DNA of 64,000 bases from Aquipluma nitroreducens (lineage in GTDB: Bacteria > Bacteroidota > Bacteroidia > Bacteroidales > Prolixibacteraceae): assembly GCF_009689585.1 (NCBI RefSeq), contig NZ_AP018694.1, positions 4,827,501 to 4,891,500 on the forward strand, given 5' to 3'. The translations under genes and the position numbers were made by a program. Shown one piece after another: positions 8,767 through 17,922 of this stretch. Under the pieces are notes generated by a model. That model saw only the letters and a list, made by a program, of their open reading frames with translations, was not told the DNA's origin and did not search any database. Position 1 is the stretch's first letter, and each line of letters starts with the position of its first letter.

Positions 8767-9069
8767 ACCATACAAAATTAGAATAGAAATTCAATTGAAA
8801 AAATAAAATTCAAATGAGTTAAGTGATACATAAGACAAGTGTAGATAATTTTCCTAAAATACAACTTATTTATACCAGAATCTTGGGTTGTTTCCAAATT
8901 ACAAAATTTTAATGTATTTTTTAAATTACTTTAAATTAAGTATATCATGTAATTGTAAATGTTGAAATCAAAAAAAATTGTTCTGGCAAATTTCAAACAA
9001 TTCTATCTCCAGTGTTAAAAAACATTAAATAAAATTTACAAAATAATTTTCAGAACTAAAATTCATATT

Positions 9070-9077
9070 TATATTTG
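9070..9077 (+). promoter_or_regulatory. Bacteroidota -7 promoter box of susC
   Basis: TATATTTG fits the TAnnTTTG consensus of the primary sigma factor in Bacteroidota. It lies 58 bases before the susC-like ATG. The remainder of the 369-base gap between the regulator and susC (8767-9135) is A+T-rich and shows no gene. Confidence 0.65.
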
Positions 9078-9082
9078 CAGTG

Positions 9083-9097
9083 TTATGTAGGACATAA
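9083..9097. promoter_or_regulatory. Probable GntR/FCD operator overlapping the susC transcription start
   Basis: TTATGT AGG ACATAA is a perfect 6-bp inverted repeat with a GT-N3-AC core, the arrangement usual for FadR-subfamily operators. It starts 5 bases after the -7 box, so a bound regulator would cover the start of transcription. A partial copy (acataag) lies at about 8831, near the regulator's own promoter. Assignment to the divergent GntR protein is inference. Confidence 0.6.
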
Positions 9098-9135
9098 GCC
9101 AGTGAATGATTTTTTTACTAATTAATTAAACTGCT

Positions 9136-12100
9136 ATGAATAAAATTCTTGTACGGCTGCCACTTCTGATGGCATTTTTATTCCTGATGTCTTTTGTACA
9201 GGTTTCTGCACAGAAGACAGTGAAAGGTACTATTACAGATGCGGCTGATGGTTCAACGATTCCCGGAGTTAACGTTGTTGTTAAGGGAACTACCGTTGGA
9301 GCGCTAACTGACATTGATGGAAGCTACTCATTAAGTGTTCCTGCGGGAAAAGATGAGATCATGTTTTCAATGATTGGATATGCAACGGTCAACCAAAAGA
9401 TCGGTAATCTTACAATCATTGATATTGCTTTAACGACTTCAGTTCAGGCTATTGATGAAGTGGTCGTAGTTGGTTATGGCACTCAATCCAGAAGTAAGGT
9501 AACTTCTTCGATTGAAAAAGTTGATATGAAGTTAATGGAAACAGGTATGCGTTCCAATCCTGCACAGGCCTTGTCAGGTAGTGTGCCTGGGTTGAGAGTC
9601 GTAACTGCATCTGGAAGGCCTGGCGCAGTTCCTACCATTGTGTTAAGGGGAGGTACCAATTTTGATGGTACGGGTAGCCCACTTATTATCATGGACGGAC
9701 AGATTCGCGGTTCATTAAGCGACATTAATCCTGAAGAAATTGAAAGCATGGAAGTATTGAAAGATGCTTCGGCAACAGCTATTTATGGAGCCCGCGCAAG
9801 TAACGGTGTGATTCTCATCACATCGAAGAAAGGTAAAGCAGGTGTAGCAACAGTAACGGTTAAGGTAAAGCATGGTACGAATTTTCTGAATACACCTTAT
9901 GAATTTGTTGATGCCACAAACTACATTAAATGGGCGCGTCTGGGCATGGAACAAGCCATTAAAAACGGAGTTGGTGCTGTTAATAATGTGGCAGGTGTGG
10001 GTCCCAGAGGTACAGGCAACGTGTACAAAGATGCAGCTGGAAATATTCTCGATGGAAATTACGATTCAAGAGCAATCTGGAGTGTGATGCGACTGGATGC
10101 CACCAACCAGGAATTATTAAGCCAGCCCGGTTGGAAGCAAATGAAAGACCCGATAAAAACAGCTGCCAACGGAAATTACGATCCCAATGGTACCATCTAC
10201 GATTTGATTTACAAAGATTTCAATTATGGCGATTATGGCTTAAACAAAACAGCACAGACCCAGGATTATAACATCGGTTTTACCGGTGGTAACGACCGTG
10301 GAAAATATTTCGCAAATCTGGGTTATTATGACGAAGGTGGTTTATCGTTAGAAACTTTCTACAAAAGGATCAATTTCGCTTTCAACGGCGATTATAAAAT
10401 TAAAGATTGGCTAACCTCCGAAAGCGGTATCCAGTTTGTTATGGCCAAATGGAAAGATCAATCGCTGCAAAATGGAGAATCAAACTATTGGGCACGTATG
10501 CTTTCTGCCCCGCCAACCATGCGTGGTACCAACGCGAAAGGTGAATTGCTTCTTGGCCGCGACGCCAGCGACGGTAATCCGGCATTTAACATCGACAAAT
10601 ACTTCAGGGGTAATGAATCCGATAAATTCACAATGAATCAGGCTTTCAAGATTGATATTATGAAAGGTTTATATGTGAAAGCAACCGGAATCGTCATGTA
10701 TGATGAATCTTTTGTAGAATCGTTCAATAAAGATTTCCGCTCAGGCGTGATGAGTCTTACCAATTTAAACACCGGTTGGAACAGAACGAGGGCATCTTCG
10801 GCAAACTTTGACCGCACCGTTCGGCAGACCTATAATGCCATCGCGAATTATCAGGCTAAGTTCCTTGAAAAGCACAGTATTTCAGCCATGGCTGGTTTTG
10901 AATATTTCGATTCGTACAACTATGGAGTTTATGCTGCCGGTTCAGGCGCCCCAACCGATGATTTCAGAGATCTGGGCTTAACGCTGAATAATGCCGAGCA
11001 ACAAACCAGATCAACTGATACATGGCATGCCCGGGAAAGAATTGTTTCTCAGTTTGGTCGTGTGAATTATGACTATGCTGACAAATATCTCTTAGCATTC
11101 ACCGTAAGGAGAGATGGCTACTCCAGATTAATCGGCGACAATCAATATGGCGTATTCCCTGCATTATCAGCAGGATGGCTTGTTTCGAAAGAAGATTTCA
11201 TGAAGTCGTCACAAAATTGGCTGTCATATCTGAAACTGAGAACCAGTTGGGGTAAAAATGGTAACGTGGGCGGAATTGGAACCTATGAATTACAAGGTTC
11301 GTATGGTTCTCAAACCGCATATAATGGAACTATCGGATTTTTGCAGAGTGGTATCGCAAATCCTAACCTGAAATGGGAGAAAACCAATACAGTAGAGGTA
11401 GGCGCCGATATGGGCTTCTTCGAAAACCGGATTTATGCCTCAATGGCTTTCTACAACCGAATTACTACCGACAAAATAGCCAGTGTATTGCTGCCTACTT
11501 CAGCGGGTGTTTCAAGTGTTCGCACCAACAACGGTAGCATGAAGAATACTGGATTCGAGATTGAAGTAACCGGAAAAATCATTCAGAAAAAAGATTTTAA
11601 ATGGCAGGTTAGCGGCAACGCATCCTGGAATAAAAACACGGTTCTGTCACTTCCTTTCAACGGAAACGAAAACAACCGGCAAGGTGGTCAGCAGATTTAC
11701 GATCCGGCAACAAAGAAAAATGTTTGGGTTGGCGGTTTGCAGGAAGGACAGGAATGGGGTAGCGTGTATGGATTTGTCAGTGAAGGTATCATCCGTAATG
11801 CTGAGGATTTAGCCAATTACAACAAGGTTGACCTTGCTGCCGGACAGGTGTGGTATAATGGAAGCGCCGGGAAACGGGTGGCCAGCCAGAAAATTATGAC
11901 GGCAAAAGGCCTGAATTTGGCCGGTGGTTGGATTCCTACCCAAATGGGCGATGTAAGGTGGAAAGATATTGACCAGAACGACACCATCGATACCAGGGAT
12001 ATGACTAAGCTTGGACGTGAGATTCCTCGCCTAACGGGAGGTTTTACTACAACTTTAAGCTACAAGCGGTTTACATTCGCCGCCCGCGTCGATTTTGGTG

Positions 12101-12510
12101 TCGGACATATTCAACAGGATTTCATGCAGTTGTGGGCTTTAGCGTGTGCCCAGGGCGAATTTGCCCCTACAACGGCTGTTTACGACACCTGGACAGTTGA
12201 TAACCCAAATGCATCTCTTCCAAGGTATACATGGGCCGATCAATTGAATACAAAAAACTACGACCGGCCGAGCAGTATGTTCTGGAAGAAATCTGATTAC
12301 CTCGCATTCCGTGAAGTGTCATTGAGCTACAGTGTTCCAACAGCATTACTTAAAAAAGCTAAAATTGGAGGTCTGGTACTTACCGTTACGGGTCAAAACC
12401 TTGGATATTTAACCAATAAAATGCTGAATTTGCCCGAACGCACAGGAAATCAAAATGGCGCCTACGTTATACCAACACAATTGATCTTTGGTGCTGATAT
12501 TACTTTTTAA
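9136..12510 (+). CDS. SusC-like TonB-dependent outer membrane transporter
   Basis: This 1124-residue protein starts with a signal peptide ending VSAQ (about residue 26). A carboxypeptidase-regulatory-like domain follows (about 27-108, GTITDAADGSTIPGVNVVVK). Next is a TonB-box segment (IDEVVVVGYGTQ), a plug domain (about 120-230, with LRGGTNFDG and ATAIYGARASNGVILITSKK) and a large beta-barrel ending in an aromatic-rich strand (IFGADITF). It imports oligosaccharide or sialic acid across the outer membrane together with the SusD-like protein 33 bases downstream. It is the first gene of the sialic acid locus and carries the promoter and operator at 9070-9097. Confidence 0.96.
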   Translation: MNKILVRLPLLMAFLFLMSFVQVSAQKTVKGTITDAADGSTIPGVNVVVKGTTVGALTDIDGSYSLSVPAGKDEIMFSMIGYATVNQKIGNLTIIDIALTTSVQAIDEVVVVGYGTQSRSKVTSSIEKVDMKLMETGMRSNPAQALSGSVPGLRVVTASGRPGAVPTIVLRGGTNFDGTGSPLIIMDGQIRGSLSDINPEEIESMEVLKDASATAIYGARASNGVILITSKKGKAGVATVTVKVKHGTNFLNTPYEFVDATNYIKWARLGMEQAIKNGVGAVNNVAGVGPRGTGNVYKDAAGNILDGNYDSRAIWSVMRLDATNQELLSQPGWKQMKDPIKTAANGNYDPNGTIYDLIYKDFNYGDYGLNKTAQTQDYNIGFTGGNDRGKYFANLGYYDEGGLSLETFYKRINFAFNGDYKIKDWLTSESGIQFVMAKWKDQSLQNGESNYWARMLSAPPTMRGTNAKGELLLGRDASDGNPAFNIDKYFRGNESDKFTMNQAFKIDIMKGLYVKATGIVMYDESFVESFNKDFRSGVMSLTNLNTGWNRTRASSANFDRTVRQTYNAIANYQAKFLEKHSISAMAGFEYFDSYNYGVYAAGSGAPTDDFRDLGLTLNNAEQQTRSTDTWHARERIVSQFGRVNYDYADKYLLAFTVRRDGYSRLIGDNQYGVFPALSAGWLVSKEDFMKSSQNWLSYLKLRTSWGKNGNVGGIGTYELQGSYGSQTAYNGTIGFLQSGIANPNLKWEKTNTVEVGADMGFFENRIYASMAFYNRITTDKIASVLLPTSAGVSSVRTNNGSMKNTGFEIEVTGKIIQKKDFKWQVSGNASWNKNTVLSLPFNGNENNRQGGQQIYDPATKKNVWVGGLQEGQEWGSVYGFVSEGIIRNAEDLANYNKVDLAAGQVWYNGSAGKRVASQKIMTAKGLNLAGGWIPTQMGDVRWKDIDQNDTIDTRDMTKLGREIPRLTGGFTTTLSYKRFTFAARVDFGVGHIQQDFMQLWALACAQGEFAPTTAVYDTWTVDNPNASLPRYTWADQLNTKNYDRPSSMFWKKSDYLAFREVSLSYSVPTALLKKAKIGGLVLTVTGQNLGYLTNKMLNLPERTGNQNGAYVIPTQLIFGADITF

Positions 12511-12543
12511 TTAGAAATTACCATATTATCTAAATAGAGGATT

Positions 12544-14109
12544 ATGAAAAACATAAAATATTTGATACTGGCGGTAATTATAGCACTTACCGCCACCTCA
12601 TGCCAGAAAACACTTGATCTTGCTCCGGAAGATTATTTCGGTGATGGAAACTTCTGGCAGAACGAATCACAGGTTACCAACTTTATGGTTGGTATTCACA
12701 AGCAGCTCAGAGACAATCAGTTTATGTTTGTTCGATTGGGTGAAATGCGTTCAGGTATTTACAGCAATGTCGATCGCCAGAGTACATCATTGAATGAATT
12801 GCCCATTATTGAGCAGCGCATTGACGAAAATTCCGCTGGGATTACTTCATGGGCCGGCTTTTATGGGCCGATTTTGCAACTGAATCTTTTTATCCAAAAG
12901 ACAGAAGCAATAACGTTCCTGGCAGCCGATAAAAAGAACTATCTTTTAGGTCAGGCTTATGGATTAAGAGCTTTTTACTATTTTCACCTTCTTCGTACTT
13001 ATGGTGGCGTACCTCTTCGTCTTGAGCCCGAAGTATTGAACGGAAATACCGATCCGGTACTTTTGCGCAAAGCCCGAGCTACTGAAGAGGAAACCCTGGC
13101 AGCAATTAAGTCTGATGTTAACAAATCAGTAACTGCATTTGGAACTTTGGCTAGTCCGGCAGGCAAAAGCCAATGGAGTCCGAAAGCTACCTTGATGCTG
13201 AAAGGCGAAGTTTATTTGTGGTCGGCAAAAGTATATGGCACAACTGCCGATTTAGCCGAAGCAAAATCAGCGCTGAACGCCGTTACCGGAAGCACGCTAC
13301 AAACATCTTTTGCCAATACATTCGCCTATAACCAAAAGGATAATTCGGAAATTATTTTGAATCTCCGCTACCTGGTTGGTGAAGCCGAAATGGGTAATGT
13401 TGCTTCATATACCTATTCAACATTCAATTTCGACAACCTGCACTACAAAGATTCGCTTGCAATGGGTCCACTGCTCGTCGATCCTTTGGTGATTGCAGCC
13501 ACAAATTCAATGCAGATTATCCAACGGTACGGTTATACATTCGAGTTGTTTAAAGCATACAATGTAAAAGATAAGAGACGTGATGTTACTTTCTATGATT
13601 TTTATAAAGTAACCAAAACTCCTTACAAGATTGATGTGAGAAATACTGCACTGGTTAAATTCCTCGGAACGATTAGCGCGAATAAACGCTATTTCACCAG
13701 CGATTGGCCTATTTATCGCGAAGCAGACAGAGTGTTAATGCTGGCAGAAATTGTGAATGCTGAGGGAAGTGATCCATCCAGTTACATCAAACAAATTCGT
13801 GACCGTGCTTTTGCTCCGGATGCTGATCCAACTCCTTTTGTCAATTCAACCAAAGACAAAAACGAATTGGCCATTTATTCAGAACGTGTGAAAGAGTTTG
13901 TTCATGAAGGTAAATCATGGTATGATTTAAGAAGAATGAAATATGGCTCCGATCCATTGGTGTTCAAGAGCACAAGTCATAATTATGGAGTTTTGGACAA
14001 AGCCACCAAATCGTATATGATTTTATGGCCGATCGAAAAAGCGATTTGGACCAGTGATCCTCTGGTAAATCAAACACCAGGTTATCCAACTTCTAAACCA
14101 GCTAAATAA
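12544..14109 (+). CDS. SusD/RagB-like surface glycan-binding lipoprotein
   Basis: This 521-residue protein has a lipoprotein signal peptide ending ALTATSC (Cys20). It then shows the SusD fold: LDLAPEDYFGDGNFWQ near the N-terminus, TPR-like helices (LLGQAYGLRAFYYFHLLRTY) and the C-terminal block ERVKEFVHEGKSWYDLRRMK typical of RagB/SusD. It sits on the cell surface and caps the SusC barrel. Glycan specificity cannot be read directly, but the downstream sialidase and sialate genes point to sialic acid or a sialoglycan. Confidence 0.95.
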   Translation: MKNIKYLILAVIIALTATSCQKTLDLAPEDYFGDGNFWQNESQVTNFMVGIHKQLRDNQFMFVRLGEMRSGIYSNVDRQSTSLNELPIIEQRIDENSAGITSWAGFYGPILQLNLFIQKTEAITFLAADKKNYLLGQAYGLRAFYYFHLLRTYGGVPLRLEPEVLNGNTDPVLLRKARATEEETLAAIKSDVNKSVTAFGTLASPAGKSQWSPKATLMLKGEVYLWSAKVYGTTADLAEAKSALNAVTGSTLQTSFANTFAYNQKDNSEIILNLRYLVGEAEMGNVASYTYSTFNFDNLHYKDSLAMGPLLVDPLVIAATNSMQIIQRYGYTFELFKAYNVKDKRRDVTFYDFYKVTKTPYKIDVRNTALVKFLGTISANKRYFTSDWPIYREADRVLMLAEIVNAEGSDPSSYIKQIRDRAFAPDADPTPFVNSTKDKNELAIYSERVKEFVHEGKSWYDLRRMKYGSDPLVFKSTSHNYGVLDKATKSYMILWPIEKAIWTSDPLVNQTPGYPTSKPAK

Positions 14110-14144
14110 GTTTAGTTTAAGTATACATTGTTTGTTTGTGATTG

Positions 14145-14172
14145 AAAGGAGGCTGTTTCGGCAGCCTCTTTT
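14145..14172 (+). terminator. Intrinsic terminator-like hairpin after susD
   Basis: The stem gaggctg/cagcctc (14149-14155 with 14162-14168) has a 6-base loop and is extended by g-t and a-t pairs on both sides into a short T-rich tail. It lies 36 bases past the SusD stop and before the sialidase. It could limit read-through, so that susCD mRNA is more abundant than that of the downstream enzymes. Confidence 0.7.
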
Positions 14173-14295
14173 CTTCCAATTATTAAAAAAGAATTCTTTC
14201 TTTCAAAAACGAATTGCCTGCCCAAGATTTACAAAATCATTATATTTCCAAACAAGTGTTGAATGATCTTTCGGTGCAACAAAAAAATAAGTACT

Positions 14296-15927
14296 ATGAA
14301 AACTATCCTTGTCGTATTATTCGCTTTGCTTGCCTCTTCTCATTGTACCAAAAGCAATCCAACAGATGTGAATCCTGCAAAAATTTCAAGTGTTCAGCTT
14401 ACACCTGTGAGAACACCAGTGTTTATCGGTAAAAGTGATGTTTCGCTTTACACTTTGAAACTACGGTTGGATGAGGGTCATGAAAAAGTATTCCTTAAAA
14501 AGGTAATCCTGAACTTTACTCCAGGCAGTCAGCCCGACTGTATTGCTTCTCTTTCGGTTGTTTATACCGGAACAGAAATTCCACTTTTCGGAAGTTCACA
14601 AAAAAATGGACTCAAAACTGCAATCGCGGGTACTAGTTCAATGTCCACAGGTTTAAACTTGATATCCCTCAACTTTACCTTGAAAAGTGATGCCAGTCTC
14701 ACTAAAAGTTTCGAGGTACAGGAAGTTGAGCTTATTTTCAGCGACAATCAGACCATAAAAGTCGCTCCTGATTACAAATTTATTTATCACCCTGCTCTAC
14801 TTTTTCGTGCTGCCGGTCAGGATCGGGTAAATACCTACCGGATACCAGGTTTGATAACCACAGGCAAAGGCACACTGATTGCCGTTTACGACAACCGTTA
14901 CAACAACAGCAAAGACCTTCAGGAAGATATTGACATTGGCATGAGTCGCAGTACCGATGGGGGACAGACCTGGCAACCCATGAAAGTAATCATGGACATG
15001 GGCGAATATGGTGGTCGTTCGCAACAACTGAATGGAATTGGTGATCCCTGCGTGCTTTACGATCACAAGACCAATACAATCTGGGTTGCAGCGCTCTGGA
15101 TGAGTGGTTCTGCTCCTGATAAAATGCTATGGTGGGCATCCAAACCAGGAATGAAACCTGAAGAAACAGGTCAGTTCATTTTGGTAAAAAGTACCGACGA
15201 CGGAGCGACCTGGTCGCAACCAATCAATATTACCTCACAAATTAAAGATCCGGCATGGCAGTTGCTTTTGCAAGGCCCTGGTCGCGGAATTACCATGACC
15301 GACGGAACATTGGTTTTCCCTGCACAGTTCAAAGCTGATTTGGGAACAAAAGCGCTAGATGGAGGACAATTTACCTGTCACTCAACCATTGTTTACAGCA
15401 AAGATCAGGGAAATACCTGGCAAATTGGTACCGGCGCAAAATCGAATACTACCGAGGCTCAGGTGGTTGAGCTTGCTGACGGGAGCCTGATGCTGAACAT
15501 GCGCGACGACCGTAATCGAAAAGACAAAGGCGATACCAACGGCAGGGCTGTTTCCACTACCAATGATTTGGGCAAAACATGGACTGTCCACCCTTCCTCG
15601 AATTCTGCATTGCCCGAATCCAATTGCATGGGCAGTATTATTTCTGCCGATGTGAAAATAAATGGCCAAAGTAAGCAAGTACTTTTCTTCTCCAATCCTA
15701 ACAATAAGAATACCCGCACGAACATGACCATTAAAGCCAGCTTGGACAATGGTTTGACCTGGTCCGAAGCTTATCAGACAGAACTGAATTCGGCTGAAGG
15801 TTATGGTTATTCCTGCTTAACAATGGTTGACGAAAATACCATCGGCATCGTTTATGAAGGAACTAAAGAACTTTATTTTCAGAAAATACCAGTTTCTGAC
15901 TTGTTGGTAAATCTGGTTAAGAAATAA
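14296..15927 (+). CDS. nanH: Exo-alpha-sialidase (GH33)
   Basis: From ATG 14296 the protein is 543 residues with a lipoprotein-like leader (MKTILVVLFALLASSHC). The N-terminal 150 residues resemble the sialidase-associated N-terminal domain. The catalytic propeller starts with the arginine motif DRVNTYRIPGL. It carries five Asp-boxes: SRSTDGGQTW, KSTDDGATW, SKDQGNTW, TTNDLGKTW and ASLDNGLTW. It cleaves terminal sialic acids from glycoconjugates at the cell surface or in the periplasm. An in-frame ATG at 14263 exists, but the leader clearly begins at 14296. Only 3 bases separate it from the next gene. Confidence 0.95.
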   Translation: MKTILVVLFALLASSHCTKSNPTDVNPAKISSVQLTPVRTPVFIGKSDVSLYTLKLRLDEGHEKVFLKKVILNFTPGSQPDCIASLSVVYTGTEIPLFGSSQKNGLKTAIAGTSSMSTGLNLISLNFTLKSDASLTKSFEVQEVELIFSDNQTIKVAPDYKFIYHPALLFRAAGQDRVNTYRIPGLITTGKGTLIAVYDNRYNNSKDLQEDIDIGMSRSTDGGQTWQPMKVIMDMGEYGGRSQQLNGIGDPCVLYDHKTNTIWVAALWMSGSAPDKMLWWASKPGMKPEETGQFILVKSTDDGATWSQPINITSQIKDPAWQLLLQGPGRGITMTDGTLVFPAQFKADLGTKALDGGQFTCHSTIVYSKDQGNTWQIGTGAKSNTTEAQVVELADGSLMLNMRDDRNRKDKGDTNGRAVSTTNDLGKTWTVHPSSNSALPESNCMGSIISADVKINGQSKQVLFFSNPNNKNTRTNMTIKASLDNGLTWSEAYQTELNSAEGYGYSCLTMVDENTIGIVYEGTKELYFQKIPVSDLLVNLVKK

Positions 15928-15930
15928 GAA

Positions 15931-17907
15931 ATGAAAAGCCGGAGCGTCATATTCAAACTTTGGAAATTTACCGTGGTGGCGGTTTCTTTCTTTTTTTTGT
16001 TACAGAACCTTCATGGTCGAACAAATAATGTAGATGTTCCGGCTTTGATTCCGATGCCTCAACAGATTTTCCGGAACAATCAGAGTTTTAAAATTGATGG
16101 AAACAAGACTCGGATTATTCAGAGAATTGTGTCATCACTTCCTAATGTTCCCATCAATCAGGATGAAGCCTATATTTTAAAAATCAATGCTGATTCATTA
16201 GTACTTCAGGCTAAAACTCAAAAAGGACTCTTTCGTGGACAACAGACCATAAGCCAGCTAACTTTTACTAAAGTTGGAAAGCAGTTTGTAGCTGGTTGCA
16301 CGATAACAGACTGGCCTGCTTTCCAAATTCGCGGCTTTATGCAGGATGTAGGACGGAATTTCATGTCAGTAGCTTTGTTAAAAGAGCAAATCGATGTAAT
16401 GGCCGCCTATAAATTCAATGTTTTTCATCTTCATTTAACCGACAATCCCGGATGGCGACTTGAAAGCAAAAAATATCCCGAATTGCACGTCGCTTCATCA
16501 ATGAGCCGCAGGCCCGGAATGTATTATTCACAGGAAGATTTTCTGGAACTTGTCAACTACTGCAATGATCGTTTCATAACCCTCGTTCCTGAATTTGATA
16601 TTCCCGGACATTGTGAGGCATTTCGCAGGGCATTTGCTATCGATTCGATGAGCGACCAAAGGGTAAAACCGATTTTGCTTGATCTGATTGACGAGTTATG
16701 CAACCTGGTTCCAAAGGAAAAAATGCCTTACCTTCATTTGGGAACCGACGAAGTTTGGTCAAAACACGAACGGCCTGCTGACGGTCTTTTAGAAGCAGTT
16801 GTCGAACGGGTGAAATCTCACAACAGGGAAGTAATCGTTTGGAGTCCGGGACAGCATATTGAAAATGATACGACTTCCATCACACAACTTTGGTCATCAG
16901 CAGGAAAGCCGAAAGACGGTCATCGTTACATCGATTCGAGGCTCAATTACCTCAATCACCTTGATCCATTGGCCGGAGTTGTCCAACTTTATTTTGACCG
17001 GATTTGCGGCGCTGCTCATGGCGATTCGATGCGGTTAGGCGGTATTTTGTGTTGCTGGAACGACAACAATGTGAATGACGAATACGATATTATCCGGCAA
17101 AATCCGGTTTATCCCGGAATGCTGACTTACAGCGAAACTTCATGGAAAGGCCAGTCGGTTGATTTTGGAGAAAATTACCTTGCAAAACTTCCTTACCCTG
17201 AAAATCCATTATACAAAGAGTTTCAGAATTTTGAAGAACGATTAACCGAGCATCGCGACCGCTATTTTCAGGATAAACCTTTTCCGTATGTGAAACAATC
17301 AGAGATAGTCTGGAAAATGATTGGTCCGTTTGAAAGCCGAGGTGATTTAAACCAGTCGTTTCCGGTGGAAAGTAGTATTCGGGAAAATTATATCATTGAC
17401 GGCAAAAAATTTAGTTGGACTGGCTCAAATTACGGTGGAACCATCCACATCCGACATTTCTTTGGTTTTCCTTCCTTGTTCTCAGAAAAGCAGGGAACTG
17501 TTTATGCTACAACCAATATCTGGTCGCCAAAAGATCAGAAAGTGGGCTGCTGGATTGGATTTCAGGACTGGTCGCGTTCGGGCGGTCGACGGGGAGGCCC
17601 ATTCCCGCAACAAGGTCAATGGCACACTACCAATCCGAAAGTTTGGGTGAATGGAGAAATGATAAATCCGCCCGTCTGGAAAAATCCCGGCTTGGCTGAA
17701 AAAACTGAAGAAATTCCGTTTTCTGACGAGAACTACTTTTCCCGGAAGCCAACGAAAATCAACTTGAAAAAAGGTTGGAACACCGTTCTTCTAAAAGTGC
17801 CGCAAGGTGGAACTTCATGGAAATGGATGTTTACGTTCGTGCCTGTACGAATAGAAAATAATCAGGTAAAAGAAATTGAAGGACTCAGGTTCTCAGTTAA
17901 TAAATAG
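15931..17907 (+). CDS. GH20 beta-N-acetylhexosaminidase
   Basis: This 658-residue protein has an N-terminal signal segment, a GH20b-type domain (about 38-125, ALIPMPQQIFR) and a GH20 catalytic barrel. The barrel shows IRGFMQDVGRNFM, FNVFHLHLTDNPGWRLE, LVPEFDIPGH and the catalytic Asp-Glu pair at about 273-274 in HLGTDEVW. The usual second glycine before the Asp is replaced by Thr. About 170 extra C-terminal residues are not assigned. It should remove beta-linked GlcNAc or GalNAc exposed once sialic acid is gone. It lies within the nan operon. Confidence 0.9.
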   Translation: MKSRSVIFKLWKFTVVAVSFFFLLQNLHGRTNNVDVPALIPMPQQIFRNNQSFKIDGNKTRIIQRIVSSLPNVPINQDEAYILKINADSLVLQAKTQKGLFRGQQTISQLTFTKVGKQFVAGCTITDWPAFQIRGFMQDVGRNFMSVALLKEQIDVMAAYKFNVFHLHLTDNPGWRLESKKYPELHVASSMSRRPGMYYSQEDFLELVNYCNDRFITLVPEFDIPGHCEAFRRAFAIDSMSDQRVKPILLDLIDELCNLVPKEKMPYLHLGTDEVWSKHERPADGLLEAVVERVKSHNREVIVWSPGQHIENDTTSITQLWSSAGKPKDGHRYIDSRLNYLNHLDPLAGVVQLYFDRICGAAHGDSMRLGGILCCWNDNNVNDEYDIIRQNPVYPGMLTYSETSWKGQSVDFGENYLAKLPYPENPLYKEFQNFEERLTEHRDRYFQDKPFPYVKQSEIVWKMIGPFESRGDLNQSFPVESSIRENYIIDGKKFSWTGSNYGGTIHIRHFFGFPSLFSEKQGTVYATTNIWSPKDQKVGCWIGFQDWSRSGGRRGGPFPQQGQWHTTNPKVWVNGEMINPPVWKNPGLAEKTEEIPFSDENYFSRKPTKINLKKGWNTVLLKVPQGGTSWKWMFTFVPVRIENNQVKEIEGLRFSVNK

Positions 17908-17922
17908 ATTCAATTGACCAAA

